A stretch of DNA of 64,000 nucleotides. Origin: Monocercomonoides exilis. Taxonomy: Eukaryota > Preaxostyla > Oxymonadida > Polymastigidae. How positions within the stretch are numbered: the stretch's first letter is position 1; each line of letters starts with the position of its first letter. Under the pieces are notes generated by a model that was not told the origin of the DNA, did no database searches, and saw nothing but the letters and a program-made list of their open reading frames with translations. Both the position numbers and the translations under genes were made by a program. The stretch spans positions 434,001 to 498,000 of the forward strand of contig LSRY02000047.1 in the NCBI GenBank assembly GCA_001643675.2, read 5' to 3'. This document shows, in pieces, positions 42,983 to 56,167 of the stretch.

Positions 42983-45900
42983 ATGTTGCTCCTCATTATT
43001 TTCCAACTGATCGCAGCATCTTCATTTTCGTGTGACATTGATGAATCTGTCATTCGCGCTCATCCTGTTTTGCATACCAACAAAGACAAGGCATCAGATT
43101 GCATTCGCTGCTCGATAGTCTGCTTTTCAGAAATGGCTGTGCTCTTTGATATTCAAATAATGGCATCCAACTGCACAGTCAGCTTCGCAAAAATCTCGTT
43201 TTGTCCTCAAGGCAAACACAGTCTGTTTTCTTTTGCAAACAGCGTTGCTTCTATAATGTACTGTCTCATGATTCATCGTGTGGTGGAAGCTCCTCCATGC
43301 TTCTTTCTTCGGGACACACACGCATTTCTCGCAAATGTCAGCACAATTCCAGGAAATGCAATGACGATTGTTTCTCCTCTGGTGAGTGCACTGGCATTGC
43401 CTGCCTCTGCTTCGTGCTCCTCGTTGGAACTCTCAGCTTCCACCTTCTCTTCGCTCCGCCTCGCATCTGCACCATTTTTGTCGGCTCCATTTGTCTCTTC
43501 TGTCTGTGTGCTGTCTTCTGCATTTACCAATATTTCTTCAAACAGCCAGCTGCACAAGAGCGCATGCTCCGCTTGCACACAGACATCGTTTGTCCAGTCT
43601 TGCACTTTTTCGGGAGTCGATGATGTGTTTGATGGAGGAATCATCCAATCTGTCAATGCCCCTTCCCATTCCACATTCTCTCACAACAACACCCTTTCGA
43701 GGTGCATTCGCACTTCCAACACAAACTACACAAATCAGAAGCAAATGGATCAAATCACCCTCGAACCAGGAGAGCATTTCTTTTCCGATTGCGAATGGCA
43801 CAATACATTTTCTGAGGTTGATGGAGGGGCAGTTAGTTTGTTTGATAGTGTTGAATCTTCATTAACAATTTCCCTTTGTTTGTTCGACAATTGTACTTCA
43901 AATTCCCGAGGGGGTGCGTTGTTTGATAACAACACTGCATGTTTGAAAGTGAATTTATCAATTTTTAGTAATTGCACTGGAGGTTTGGGTGGGGCAATGT
44001 ACTTTGGAGCTATTTTGAATCATTTGTATTTATCGTTCAACAATTTTTCAAATTGCTTATCTATTGAAGGAATTGGCGGAGGGATCAGCTGGAGATATGC
44101 AAGTGAAAACTTGAAATTAGAAAATGAGGAAGAATCAAGTGGCTCAATGATATATAACATTATTATTTCGAATTGTACTTCAAAATCCACCATTGGGGGT
44201 GGTCTATCTATTTATGAGCCGATCTTTGAAGTGCCTGAACTTAGAGAATGCGGTTTTCTCAATTGTTCTTCTTGGAGAGATGGTGGCGGTTTGTATTTCA
44301 ATGTGCACGAGTTGACACTCGAAAATGCAACACTCCTGTTTTATTGTCTTTTTGTCAACAACACATCCCCAAACGGTGACGATGTCTATTTCGTGGATTA
44401 TCATTCCCGCCTCCAGCAGAATCCAACACATGGATGCGCATCGCTCACAAAGTCTTCGACAAGGCTCGTCATATATAATGACCAGTTGCACACACACCCT
44501 GAATGGCTCGATGATGCAAAGAGGGTTTATGCCGACGGAGCCAAAGGGAACGACAAATCTGCCAGCTGCGGGGTGTCTGAAGGCAATCCGTGCAGAACCG
44601 TCACACATGCGTTTACCATGCTGCTCCGCTGCGAATCATCTTCAATAATCCTGATGAGCTCAGTTTTTGACAGCGAGCCCGATACCATCGATGTCGGGGC
44701 AAGCAGCATGCTTGTCAATGGAGTTGAGCGAGAAAATACAGTGCTCAGCTCTGCCCCTCTTCCAAGCTTGCACCCACTATTCGCTGTTTCCACTGGGTCG
44801 CTCACAGCTTCCAATTTCACAGTTGTGCATGATCCATCAAAAAGCGATTCGATTCTCTTTTCCTTGAACTCCACAGGGATGATCGCACTCGACTCTGTAA
44901 GTGTGAAGCGATCTGCAAGCAGTTCTTCTGCACTTTTTTCTGCTCCCCTGCTTTGCTGCAAAAGTGGAGGCACAGCAACAATTTCGAACACTGATATGGC
45001 TGGCTTTTCATTTTCCGCTTGCTCTGCAATATCCTCTGACCATTCGAATCTCACTTGTGTGAACTGCTCTCTCTCAAATATGAAGTCCGAGCAAGACAGC
45101 GGTGCGGGAATAAAGGCCTCTGTCAGTTCGCCGAACACATTTGCATCAAAGAACACAACGTTTGTCGGGTGTGCATGCTCGATGGGCAGCGGCGGAGGCA
45201 TCGCCATCTTCGAGCAAGGTGGGGGCAAAATTCGAATCGAGGGCACAGCAGGCTGCACCACTTTTTCAGCATGCACTGTTCCAAAAAGCGACACATCCAA
45301 AGGAAAGGGCGGAGGGATCTTCATCCACACAAAAGAACGTGTCTGCGATGCGTGCCTGTCCAGAATATCGTTTGCTGGCTGTGATGGCTGGAAAGGGAAA
45401 TGCGTGTTTTATGATGCAGCCGAGCTCAGTGCGGTGGTGAAGAGCACAACACTTGACTTCGATATGGACGGAATGAATGACGACGATCTTATGGGGTTTG
45501 AGGCTGGCTTCCAGACACAGCCCGTTCCATTGAAAGCTTATTTGCTCCAGCTGGACGGATATGGATGTGTGGGAGGCACAAACAGCAGAGATTTCAAAGG
45601 ATGCGGAGCATCTGCATATCCTTGCGAAACAATCAGCTGGACTGTAGAATTAAAATTCTCATCCAAAAAGCGGGCAATCCAACTCCATGACAGCTTTCGA
45701 TGGACAGAGCACATCGCCATGGATCAGAGAGAATGGGATGTCAGATGCAAAGAAAAAGGCGGAACAATTCATGTCGACCTCTCACAAAACCAAAAGGCCA
45801 CAAACATGATTGAATCAAAGAACCTGGTAAGCTTGTCCAACATGGACTTTTTGGCTGCCTCTCCAATCGGAGGCACCATCGAATGCTTGATATTGTGTGC

Positions 45901-48900
45901 AGACAGTATTCTGACAATCACTGATTGCTCGCTGAAAACAGAAAGTGGAAGCATAGGCACGCCCTTTGCAAAGGTTGCAAAAGGAAAATTGTATCTGGTA
46001 TCGTTCAAAATAGCGTCAGAGAGCATCGACGCCTCTCACGTTATCGTTGTCTCTGGAGATAACTCAAAAGCATTTGTGCAATCCTCAGAGTTCAAAGGGC
46101 TGAGCAGCACTGGAAAGTTTGGGCTTTTCGATGTTTGCATGAGGGGAACAGTCGAAATGGAGAACAGCACAATAACTTCATGCAAAATGAAAAACTCGGC
46201 GATGGTTGGAGACGAGGAAGGAAGCATTCTGATCGCATCAAATGTAACATTTTCTGCAATCGAGCGCAGAGAAGGAGACGGCAGCTGCATCCATTGTTCG
46301 TGCCTTGGCAGACAAGCCAGTGCTTCAACATTCAAAAAATGTCTGTTTGAGAATTGTGCAGTCAAGGAAGCCGGGAGCGGAGGAGGCGCACTGAAATGCT
46401 GCTTGGACACCGGGGCAACCCTGCTCATCGATGAATGCCAATTCGGAAATTGCTCTGCTCCGAGCACCGATACGGTCGGGCATGGCGGGGGCATCTTTGT
46501 AGACTTGCACGCAGCGGATATTGCTTTCAAGATATCCTCACCGTTGTTCATGGCCTCTGCGCCAAACAGCGCATATTACGGGGCTGACGTGTTCATCCAA
46601 TCACCGAATTTGACCACAAGCATTACAAAATTAACCATTCCCTTTGCACACAGCACAAGCACAGGAAATGCCGATTCTCTGCGAGGATTCGACGGAGAAG
46701 ACAAAACAAATGCAATCCCACTCATCTATTTCATTTCCGATGTTGGCAGCATTGTCCATGCAGATTCATCAAATGGACTGGATGTTGCTCCATGCGGATT
46801 CACAGACTATCCGTGCCAGACGCTGAGCCACTCATTGACAAAGCAGATGGCAAAGGCAAAAAATATCGGCCTTTCCGATTCATTCGAGCTGCGTGAAGAA
46901 TTGGCACTTTCCGATCAACACGGAATTCACATCAGCGGTGTCAATTCATGTTCCTTGTTTGTTGTTGTCGAGGCAAATTCTTCACAGCCTGGAGTGATAA
47001 CAATGAGCGATAATTGCCCAACTGCCATGATGGAATTTATCAGGTTCAGGCTGCCAAGCAAGCTCCAAGCGCATTCTTCTTTTGCCTGCCAAAACTCGCA
47101 AGGCGAGCTGGTGCTTCAAGATTCCATTTTCGAGACTCTGGACGAAGCGCCACCGCTTTCTTATAATCTAATCTCAGCATTGTCTGGAAGCATCACCATC
47201 AGCACAGTAACAGCTGCAAACATTCCTCTGTTGGATGCCTCGTTTCTTGTTGCAGCAGGCTTCGCTTCTGTGCTTCTGGATTCCACATCGCTGGCAGGAG
47301 TGACAACCACCTCGCAGCACGGGCTGATATTTCTTTCATCGCAGAATGCCTCTCTTCTCATCGAAGACTCCAATCTGTTGTCACAACACGCCAGCCAAGA
47401 TTTCTCTTTTATTTTCTCCGACAACGCAAATGCAATCGGCATTTCAAACACATCAATGAAGGGATTTGCAAAAAATATGAAAAATGGCTCAGCCATATGT
47501 TGCACAGTTCATGACCAGCAATCGCTAAGGATTATTGGCAGCACGTTTGAGTCATGCAGTGCTGAAGGAGGATATGGAGGAGGGATATATGTGCAGGAGC
47601 ACAAGGGAGGAAAAGTGACAATAGGCAACACAACCGATTCACCCACGATGTTTGCCAAATGCACATCCACAGAAATTGATTCCAGCGGAGGACTGGGCAG
47701 TGGAATATATTTGCACATGACTGATAGCTCAGCAGGAGTTGCAATGAGCAGCATTTCGTTTGTTGAATGTGATGCGGCAAGAGGCGGAAGTTGCGTATTT
47801 GTGGAGGCAATCAATTTGTCCTCTGCAATTACCAGCGAGCTTCTTGGTTTCGAGTTCGAGAAAAGCAACAATTCATCTTTCAGCGAGTTGGCCGGCTTTG
47901 AAGGAGGCAATACAACATTTGTCATACCACTGGTACTGTTTCTCAGAAACTTCTCATCGCCAGCATTCGTCAGCAACAGCGGCATCGACTACAGGATGTG
48001 TGGTTACAAAGACTATTCGTGCAACTCCATAAGCTATGCTGGAGCAGCAAGATATGGCAGCGCAAAAGGCAAGGTGAGACTGGCAATAGACTTCGAATTT
48101 GCAGATCACATTGCATTTGTGCGTCAAGAGATGGAAATCGATGCTGAGGATAATTCAGCAGAATTGCTCGTTCGAAGCGACGGTCTTGGAGAAGGAAGCG
48201 GCTTAATCGAGGTCAGCGTTGATGTTTCGTTCACAGGAATATCGTTCAACATTCCTTTGGACTTCTCTGTGAACCGCGATTGCTTATTGTTGGGCAGTGG
48301 ATCTGTGTTGAGCGTGGCTGATTGCACAGCAAAAGCGATCGGCTCAGGGGTGTCGTACTCGATTGCTTGCTGCACCAGTGGAAAATTAGTGCTGAGCAAT
48401 TTCACAATTCTGAGTGTCGAATTTGCGATGGCAGCTGCCATCAAAGTCAGCGGCAGAGAAGCAAAAGGTGAGTTCGTTTGTCTGAGCATCTACGGGGCAA
48501 AAACGGGGGAATCTCTGGACTGATTGTCGCTGATAATGGAGGGGCGATCGGGCTTAAGGGATCGTTGATAAACTGCACAACAACAATTTTCATGAATCAT
48601 TCGATGATATTTCTGGGCGAGACATCATCGTCGCTGACGGCAACGAATTCATCATTCATTGGTGCAACAAGAAGGAACGGAAACGGCGGCGCCATCTCAG
48701 GAACCATCTGCAACGAAGCTGTGTGCGCTGTGAGCGAGTGCAATTTTTCATCAAACGCATGCATTGACAGCCATTCAAGAGGAGGAAGCATAATTGTGAG
48801 TGTGAAGAAAGGAGGAAAATTTTTGTTCGATTCAAACGAGGTGATGAACAGCAAAGTGGATGCAGAAAATGGCTTCGGCGGAGGGCTGCACTTGAGCTTT

Positions 48901-51900
48901 GAAGATCTGGAAGTGAATTACTCGATGATTGCCATTTCGTTCTCAGGAAATCAGGCACACTTGGGCTCTGATGTTTTTTTGATCTGTCCTTCGCCTCGAA
49001 TAATGATCGACAAAAACAAATGGGCAGGCTCCGCGCAGCCAGGGAGATGATTATCTCAAAACAATGTGGGTCATCAACGACGAAAGCGACCCCACAATAA
49101 GTGTTAGCATGTTGAAATACTTGTTTGTGTCGAACGATGAAATAGTGTTTGTCGACAGAGAAGAAAGCAGCAACACCGCTGGATGCGGAAACAGCAACAA
49201 TCCTTGCCAAGAATTGGCGTTTGGCTTTTCTCAAATGAGCAGCGCAAAAACAACACTGAGCATATTGAAGTCGGCCGACTTGAGCCAGCCAGTCCATTGT
49301 GAAGGCGAGCCTTTGACTATCTGCGGAGTTGAAGAGGTCAACTCTGTCCTGAAGGTGATGAATCACGGCTGCGTAACATTGCTCAAAGGCTCGCAGGCAG
49401 CATATCTGTCTGTTTCTTCCCTGAACATAACGCTTCAGACAACCGCAGAGCAATGTCCGCATGATGCATTTATTGAAGCAGCTGTTGGAAAAGTGTATTT
49501 TGTCTCGTGTATCTTTGGCGATCCGGAAGGCATTGAAAAGCGCTGCTGCGTGTGGATAGCGAAAGGGAATGGATGCTCAATTAGTTTTGGCAATGTTCTT
49601 GTCGCAAAACTACTGTTTCAGTCGAGTTGTGGATTGGCATTCATTCGCAGCGGCTCGCTTTCAATAGACAAATCTTCTGTCGACACAGTATCAACCCCAA
49701 GCGATAGCCTGGTTGTCTGCATTAACGAAGCAGACTCAATAATAAATAGCACAAATGTGACAGCATGCAAGACCAGTCAGGGCTCATTTTATAAGGTCGC
49801 AGGCTCAGGAAGCAATGTAGTCTCTGGACATTGCATGCTGAGTGTATGTACATCTGCAAATGGCAACGGAGGGGCTGTCGGCTGTGAGTTAAGTGAAAAT
49901 GGCCAATTCACGATTAATGGGGCTGAAATAGCATGTTGTGCAGTGAATAAAGACAGTGGAAGGGGCGGAGGAATATTCATGCGTTTGAACGATCCACATG
50001 GAACCTTTTTGCTTGAGGCGATTGACTTCAATCAGAACAATGGCTATGAGGGGCGCGACATGTTCGTTGGCTGCAAAAGCCTAAATCAGAGCATTGATCC
50101 TTCAAATATCAAAGTTCCGTTTTACAACAGCGAAAGCATCGAAATTGTAGACATTAAAGGAAAAGACAGGACACACTTTTCGGATTCTGTGGATCTTGCT
50201 ATGTTTTTGTATCAAAGGCAGGCAAGCAGAGTCTACGTTTCTAAATCAGGATACGACATGATCGGATGCGGAGCTGAAGAATATCCTTGCTTTTCATTCA
50301 AAAGAGGATCCATGAACATCAATGAGCTGTCTTTCGAAAAGGAGCTCTTGATTGATGCCGAGACATATATTCAAGAGCCTGTTGATGTGTCGTCTTTTTT
50401 GATATCTTCTTCGGCAAGTTCAAAAGCAAATATTTCGCTCAGGCCTGAAATTATCGGAAATACCAGAAATGCAGTTCTTGAAGCTACACAGCAACTGACT
50501 GCAACATTTATTTCGTTCCATTTCCCTTCGTCATTTTCATCAAATGTCGACTGCCTGATATTTGCATCAGATATCAGATTCAGAATCATCAATAGTTCCT
50601 TCGTCCAAAGTGGTGCAGATCCACTCTCGTTTGCGTTAATTCGGGCAGCTGGAGGGTCTGTCGAAATGAATTCCTGCAATGTTTCGGCGATAACTGCAAG
50701 ATTTGCTCCGTTTGTCATATCGAGTAAGCTCGATCTTGTAGATGCGCAATTCTCGCAAATAAAAGCACCAGAATCCCTCAGAGGCGGGGCTTTTGACGTT
50801 TGCCTCGCAGAAGACTACACTGTTTCGTTGAAGACCAGTAACCTTTCGTTTTGCGAATGCTCTAGAAATGAGGGGAAAGGAGGCTTTTTGTATCTGGACT
50901 GCACTATGTCTACTGCTTCTCAGCCTCTAAAAATCGATACAATTACTGCCAGCAGTAATATAGCACACATTGGCAAAAACATTTATCTGGAAAGCAAAAA
51001 TTTAAATGAGAGTGTGACGCTGGCTTCTTTTGCATTCGATTATTACGAAATCATGAATGACGCAAATGCTTTTGCTGGGCACGATCCTATTATTGGAGAC
51101 GCAGATCTCTTCATGTTTGTTGTTGAGTACAAAAGCTCGAAAATATATGTGGCATATGCAGGCTTTGATGTGAGGAGATGCGGGAGTGAATTCGAGCCAT
51201 GCAGAACGGCTTGGGCCGGAATACAACATTTAACTGAAGAAAGCCAATCTCCCCAATTGCTCATCACCAAGAAAACCACAATCCAAGATGCTCACGACGT
51301 GAGCGGTTTTATTTTAGAAGGATATTCATCAACATCCGAAGCAGAAAATCACACGTTGCTTTTTTCTAAAAAGATCAAGGAGAGTCTGATCCATTTCTTC
51401 TCAATTCAAGATATTTGACGATCAAGAATTTGCTTGTGTCTGTTTCTTCGGGTTTCGAGAACAGCAAAGGCGGAGTGATTGTGAATGAAAACGGGACTGT
51501 TGAAGCTTTTCAGAGTGGCTTTTCTTCAGAGGCAACAATCGGAACCGAAAGTCATTGTTCGTTTCTGCTGATGCAGCAAGGGTTCCTTCGCGTGTCGCAA
51601 TTTGTTGTATCGTCGTGTAACGTTGGAAAGAATATTTTTGCTGTTTCAAACAATAGTGAATGCACTTTTAACGAAATGGCAATATCGAATGTGAACATAA
51701 CTGAAGCGTGTATATGTCTGGCTAATTCTTCATCAATGGCAAGTATCAACAAGGCTGTTGGCTGTGTAATAACTATGGGGAATTCGTCTTTTGCTGGTGT
51801 TTCCAGAAGCGATAACGACTCGTGTATTATGGAATCCGCATCTGAAGGAGGAATTGTTCAGATCAGAAATTGTTCGTTCAGAGAATGCAGGTCCAGAGAT

Positions 51901-54900
51901 AGCGAAAGAGGCGGAGTGGCGTTTTTAAACCTGGGCGAATATTCGTCATTCGCATTTTTGTCATCATCAATAATTCAAAGCTTTTGCAGTGAAGAATACG
52001 GGAAAGGAGGAGGGACTTATCTTTTGTTTGGAGGAGTTGGGGATCTAAACTTTCTTTTCCAAAACTCAACGTTTAGCGGAAATTCCGCTTTTATTGGACG
52101 AGACGTTTTTATAGAATGTTTTAGTCTTTCTTCGCAGATCAATGAAAGCCAGTTCAGGATGGATCTTCGGGAAAGTGAGTATCACAGATCAAATGCCATT
52201 TACGGAATAGACAAGACAGACCATGCCTCAACGCCTTTTGATTTAATGGAACTTATTACAATGTTCCAGAACGATCGTATTGTTGTGTCGTCAAATTTTG
52301 AAGCAGGTGGAGAGAATAGCAAACAATGCGGAAAAATAAATTTTCCTTGCTTGTCAATCGATTATGGCCTGAAGCATGTAACATATGATTTATTAACTCA
52401 AGTGCTAATAGACATCTCATCGTCTCTTGAAGCAGAAATTACACTCGATGGAATAAGTGTTATGTCTCTTTCAAAGAATATTTGCGATGTGACGGTTAAT
52501 CTCATAAACAGAGGCGAATCAAGTTATGTCATCACAACAAATTTGCAAAGTTCCGTTTCTGACATAAGATTTCTGCTATCCTCCTCTTTGCTCAACTTTT
52601 GTTTCTCTTTCATTTTTGTGGAGAACGGTTTTTTGGATATCGATAATTGTGCCCTTGCTCCAGCATCGAGTGATTTTGGGGGTCAAAGAATTGCTTCTGA
52701 TAAGCAATTGTTAGGCGCTCATATAATTGTGGTTGAAAATGGCATGTTGCATGTCAATCACTTGGAGATTAATAGTTTTTCTTGTTCAAAATCAATGATC
52801 GTACTTGGGAAATCCGAAAACAACTCAATTTTAACAGGATTGTGCGTAAATGATATTGACATTTCCGATGCAAGCGTTATTGACATTTATCAAAGGAATT
52901 CTGAAGACAAAAAAATACTTTGATCGGAAACGTAACTCTTTCAGCATCATTATTCAAAAATATAGTTTCTTCAGCTTCGAGTGACAGCTGTATTATTTCG
53001 TGTTCAGATATTCCTCAATTATATGCACAGAATAGCACAATATGTAATTGTTCAATGCCAGATGGAGGACGCATCATGAAATGTGAAAAATGTCAACACT
53101 TTTATTTAGGTTCCTGTTTGATTGATGGTGGATATGAACGGAACAAAACCAATGATAATGAACACAATGAAAACTATATATGCTACTGGAATGCGTCGCT
53201 TGCGAGTATTGTAAATTGTTCGGCAGAAATCAAGGATTCCACTTTTGCAAACTCAATCAAAGGTGGAGTGGCAATTTTTGGAGGAAATGTTTCTATAATT
53301 GAAGGAAAATTCGAAGATAACGATCCGCAAATATTTAGATATCCTTCGATTCGCCGTAATATTTTTTGCTCTGGAAATGGGGTGTTGAATATTGAAAGTC
53401 TAAAGGGAGGAGATGGGCTTCTTCCTAATTCTTCGCTATGGATTCTTAATGATGGATGCGAACTTTTAGGAGTGCCATCTGAGCGTCTGTCTCCGTTTTT
53501 CATTCCGACTTTGGAAAAAGTGGAAAGTGAACGCAGCGCAGAAGAAATCAGTTTTACAATGAAAGGAACGCTCCTTCTTCCTTGCAACTTATCTTTCCAG
53601 CTTATCGCAACCATTGATGAGACAGACTCTATTGCGACGTATCAATTTTGTGATGACGGATTTGTTTCAGAAGAAGAAGTGCACAGCGCAATAGACATAT
53701 CGGAAATTCCATTTATTCCTGAGACAGCAGAAGTATCTATTCGAATTCTTTTTGGGAGTCGCGAAATTCCAAAGCAAACTGATGCGTTTATCTTGAAAAA
53801 CAGAAGTGAATCTCAACCAATAGAAAATGGGAATCTTTCCAAAAGTGAAAATGAGCAAAAATCATCCTGGACATTGATTGTAATTGTTATGGCAGTTGTT
53901 CTTTTGCTTGTTCTGATTATACTTGTGATATTCATTGTTCGATGGAGGAAGGCCAAAAACAGGACAGAAGAACTGGAAGAGATTGTGAATGACAATATAA
54001 AAAAGGATCCGAAGGCGTTCGAGATGGTTACGATGGAGATGTCGCCAGAGGAACAATGGAAAAGGGACGAAAGGGAGGCTGAGAAGAAGAATGAAGAGAA
54101 GATCAAGAGGAGGGTGTATGACACAAATATGGAACATTCAGAGTCATCAGAGCATCTTCTCTCCGAGAGTGGTTCAACTGAATACATTCTGGGAAGAGAC
54201 TCAGACAAGATCCCAGAATGGATGCTGGAGAAGGTTGATGAGAAAGAGGAAGAGTCCAGAAAGAGAACGCCATCGCCTTCCATTTCATCCACTTCAACAA
54301 CTGATTCAGATTCCACTTTTGTTCGAGGGGGAGGATCTATGCCCAACCACCTCGTCCATGTCGAATCTGGTGGATGCAATGGCATGCTCGTCTCCACACG
54401 AGAAGCTGATTGTAGATCTGAGGGATTCGTTGTTCATGCTGCTTCATGGGCTGAATAAGACAAAAGAGATGCCGATTGGCACTCTGCAGGAGAGAGAGCA
54501 GACAGCTGCCCAAATCCTGTTCTGGGTGGCCAATCTCGCTCTTCACTCGTTTGATGAAATGGAAAATGAATTATCTTCTCTTGCCGATCTGAGTCCGCAC
54601 ATTGTGCTGTTCTCCGAACACATGGTTATTTGCATTGTCATGCATTCAGACTTCTCTTCGGATGATTCAGACTTATCATCCATTTCATCTTCCACCATCA
54701 TCACATCATCATCTGATATTTCAGTGATGAGTGAGAGATTTACAGACTCGCCTCCCCCTTCATCGGCTTTTGAGGATGAGAATGATTTCAAAAAGGAGTG
54801 CATGAGGTGGAAGGCGCCAGAACTGTTGATCAACAAGAAGATGGGAGCGACAAAAGAATCTGTCTCATTCTCGATAGGGATGATGCTGTGGGAGTGCTTG

Positions 54901-55194
54901 TCTCTTCAGATCCCATTTGGAGAATATGAAGCAGAAACAGCTGGGCAGAAGATAAAAGATGGGCAAAGGCCGAACGAGACACTAATAAATGGCACATCTT
55001 TTGAAGCTACAGTAAAGCGCGGATTAAGTCAAAAGGCAGAAGAAAGACCGACTTTGATACAGTTGAAACGTGAGTTTATCCAGCATTTTCCAGCAGGAGC
55101 CACAGTACTGACAATGTCTGATGCAATAGATATAAATGAAAGCAGAACGGCAGAACAGAGTGCCACCATGCAGAACGATGATCATTCTTTTTAA
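42983..55194 (+). CDS. Giant Pmp-like beta-helix receptor with degenerate kinase lobe; five apparent frameshifts
   Basis: It opens with a signal peptide (MLLLIIFQLIAASSFSC), then a very long ectodomain of short strand repeats with GGAx/GGG and FxxC/N motifs as in chlamydial polymorphic membrane proteins. Eight module heads of the type G-x-D-x(n)-C-G-x(4)-P-C recur about every 0.9-1.2 kb, near 44,525, 45,560, 46,745, 47,960, 49,140, 50,225, 51,135 and 52,275. A transmembrane helix (TLIVIVMAVVLLLVLIILVI, near 53,870) is followed by a basic, acidic and Ser-rich tail and a kinase C-lobe: RWKAPELL, SVSFSIGMMLWECL and ERPTLIQLK. No glycine loop, HRD or DFG motif is visible, so it is a pseudokinase. 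Single-base run-length changes near 48,505, 49,042, 51,368, 52,909 and 54,327 break the frame. With them ignored the protein would be about 4,070 residues. It is probably a surface receptor or adhesin; sequencing error or pseudogenisation are both possible. Confidence 0.8.
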
Positions 55195-55477
55195 ATCAAA
55201 AATTAAATTTAATAAGATCTATGTTTATTTTATGTAATTAATGTATTTACAAGTTTTAATAAAATTGCATTTTTTTTGTTCTAAATAATTAATTCTTCTT
55301 CAAAAAAGTGCTTTTTAACAAATTGTTATAATTGTGGCTTCTTTAGCATTTCATATTTTAATAAAAAACTCCAATGCAATCGAAAGTTATGTTGAAAAAT
55401 TAGCAATTCATTAAGAAAGAAAACAGACATTCAAATTCTTCTCTTCATATTGAGAGATGTCACTTAATGGGACATGT
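50978..55477 (+). repeat. Left arm of a 4.5-kb inverted duplication
   Basis: 4,500 bases matching 59,500-64,000 in inverse orientation. It covers modules 7-8, the membrane helix, the kinase lobe and 283 bp of 3' flank. The three length differences I found (A5 versus A6, A7 versus A8, G5 versus G4) account exactly for the one-base size difference of the arms. The window ends before the outer end is reached. Confidence 0.95.
55195..55409 (+). terminator. 3' flank of the receptor gene with candidate poly(A) signal
   Basis: The stop is followed by AT-rich DNA with AATAAAATT at about 55,258. Present identically, inverted, in the other arm (about 59,567-59,782). Confidence 0.4.
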
Positions 55478-55740
55478 CACTTTAAGTGATAAAAAAAAAT
55501 CATACGTGGTGATCGGTCCATCTTCTGCGCTAGCAAAACCAAATTAGGCGCGAAAAGAGAAGAGTTAAAAATATTAAACCATTTAAACGCTTCGAAGAAA
55601 TTAAACATATTGGGGTTGGGAAACAAATGTGGTGGGCAAAAAGAAGAATTTGAATGTCTGTTTTCTTTCTTAATTTAAATGCAGAACATTTAAATTATCA
55701 AGAAAACCTCCATTCAAATTCTTCTCTTCTTATTGAGAGA
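55410..55740. repeat. Short inverted and direct copies of the arm end (DIRS-like terminal/internal complementary repeats)
   Basis: The 33 bp at 55,410-55,442 (ATTAAGAAAGAAAACAGACA then TTCAAATTCTTCT) are exactly inverted at 55,642-55,674. A diverged direct copy lies at 55,700-55,740 (AAGAAAACCTCCATTCAAAT, then TCTTCTCTTCTTATTGAGAGA). The same string is at the other arm end near 59,520-59,566. In DIRS retroelements, copies of the terminal repeats recur inverted inside the 3' end; this arrangement is compatible with that. Confidence 0.6.
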
Positions 55741-55942
55741 ACAGCTATTTGTTGGAAGTTGATGTTTTGCCATCTTCACATTTTCTTGAAAATCTTAAAT
55801 CATAAATAATAGCTGCTTTCTTGGCTTGTGACCTTGTGAATATCATGCCACTTCATCTTTCGTCTCCCTTTCTTCCTTTCTCTTTTGGGCAGTGCTGTCC
55901 AGTCTTCGCTGGGTTATGGGTTTTTTCATTTCTCGGATGGCA

Positions 55943-56167
55943 TTACATTTTCTTTCCTCTTGTCCTCTTCATTTTAACTTCTTTCATCTGAATCATTTTC
56001 ACAGTCTCCTCCACATAAGCGTCGATTAATTCGCTAATGCTGTCTTCGTCTGAACTTGTCCTCTCATTGATCTGGTCTCTAACTCTATCATCCTCCTCGT
56101 TGCTTGTCTGGCTTCCTTCTTCATCTGATCCGTCACTCTTCTGTTCGTTAATTGGACCAACAATCAC
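55943..56167 (-). pseudogene. Acidic C-terminal extension of the DIRS recombinase
   Basis: Directly in frame after a TAA that ends the recombinase. 74 residues rich in Asp, Glu and Ser, then a basic end (MKRTRGKKM). Possibly part of the original protein cut off by the stop. Confidence 0.4.

Noticed and set aside
44527-45330. 267-codon open frame antisense to the receptor gene
   Set aside because: It lies opposite well-supported module-encoding sequence and shows no domain. Long antisense frames are expected in such composition. The same holds for 48,656-49,462.
48478-54458. Introns as explanation of the frame breaks in the receptor gene
   Set aside because: Three of the breaks are absent in the inverted copy because of a single base in a homopolymer, and no paired GT...AG restores the frame at the other two as simply as a one-base run-length change.
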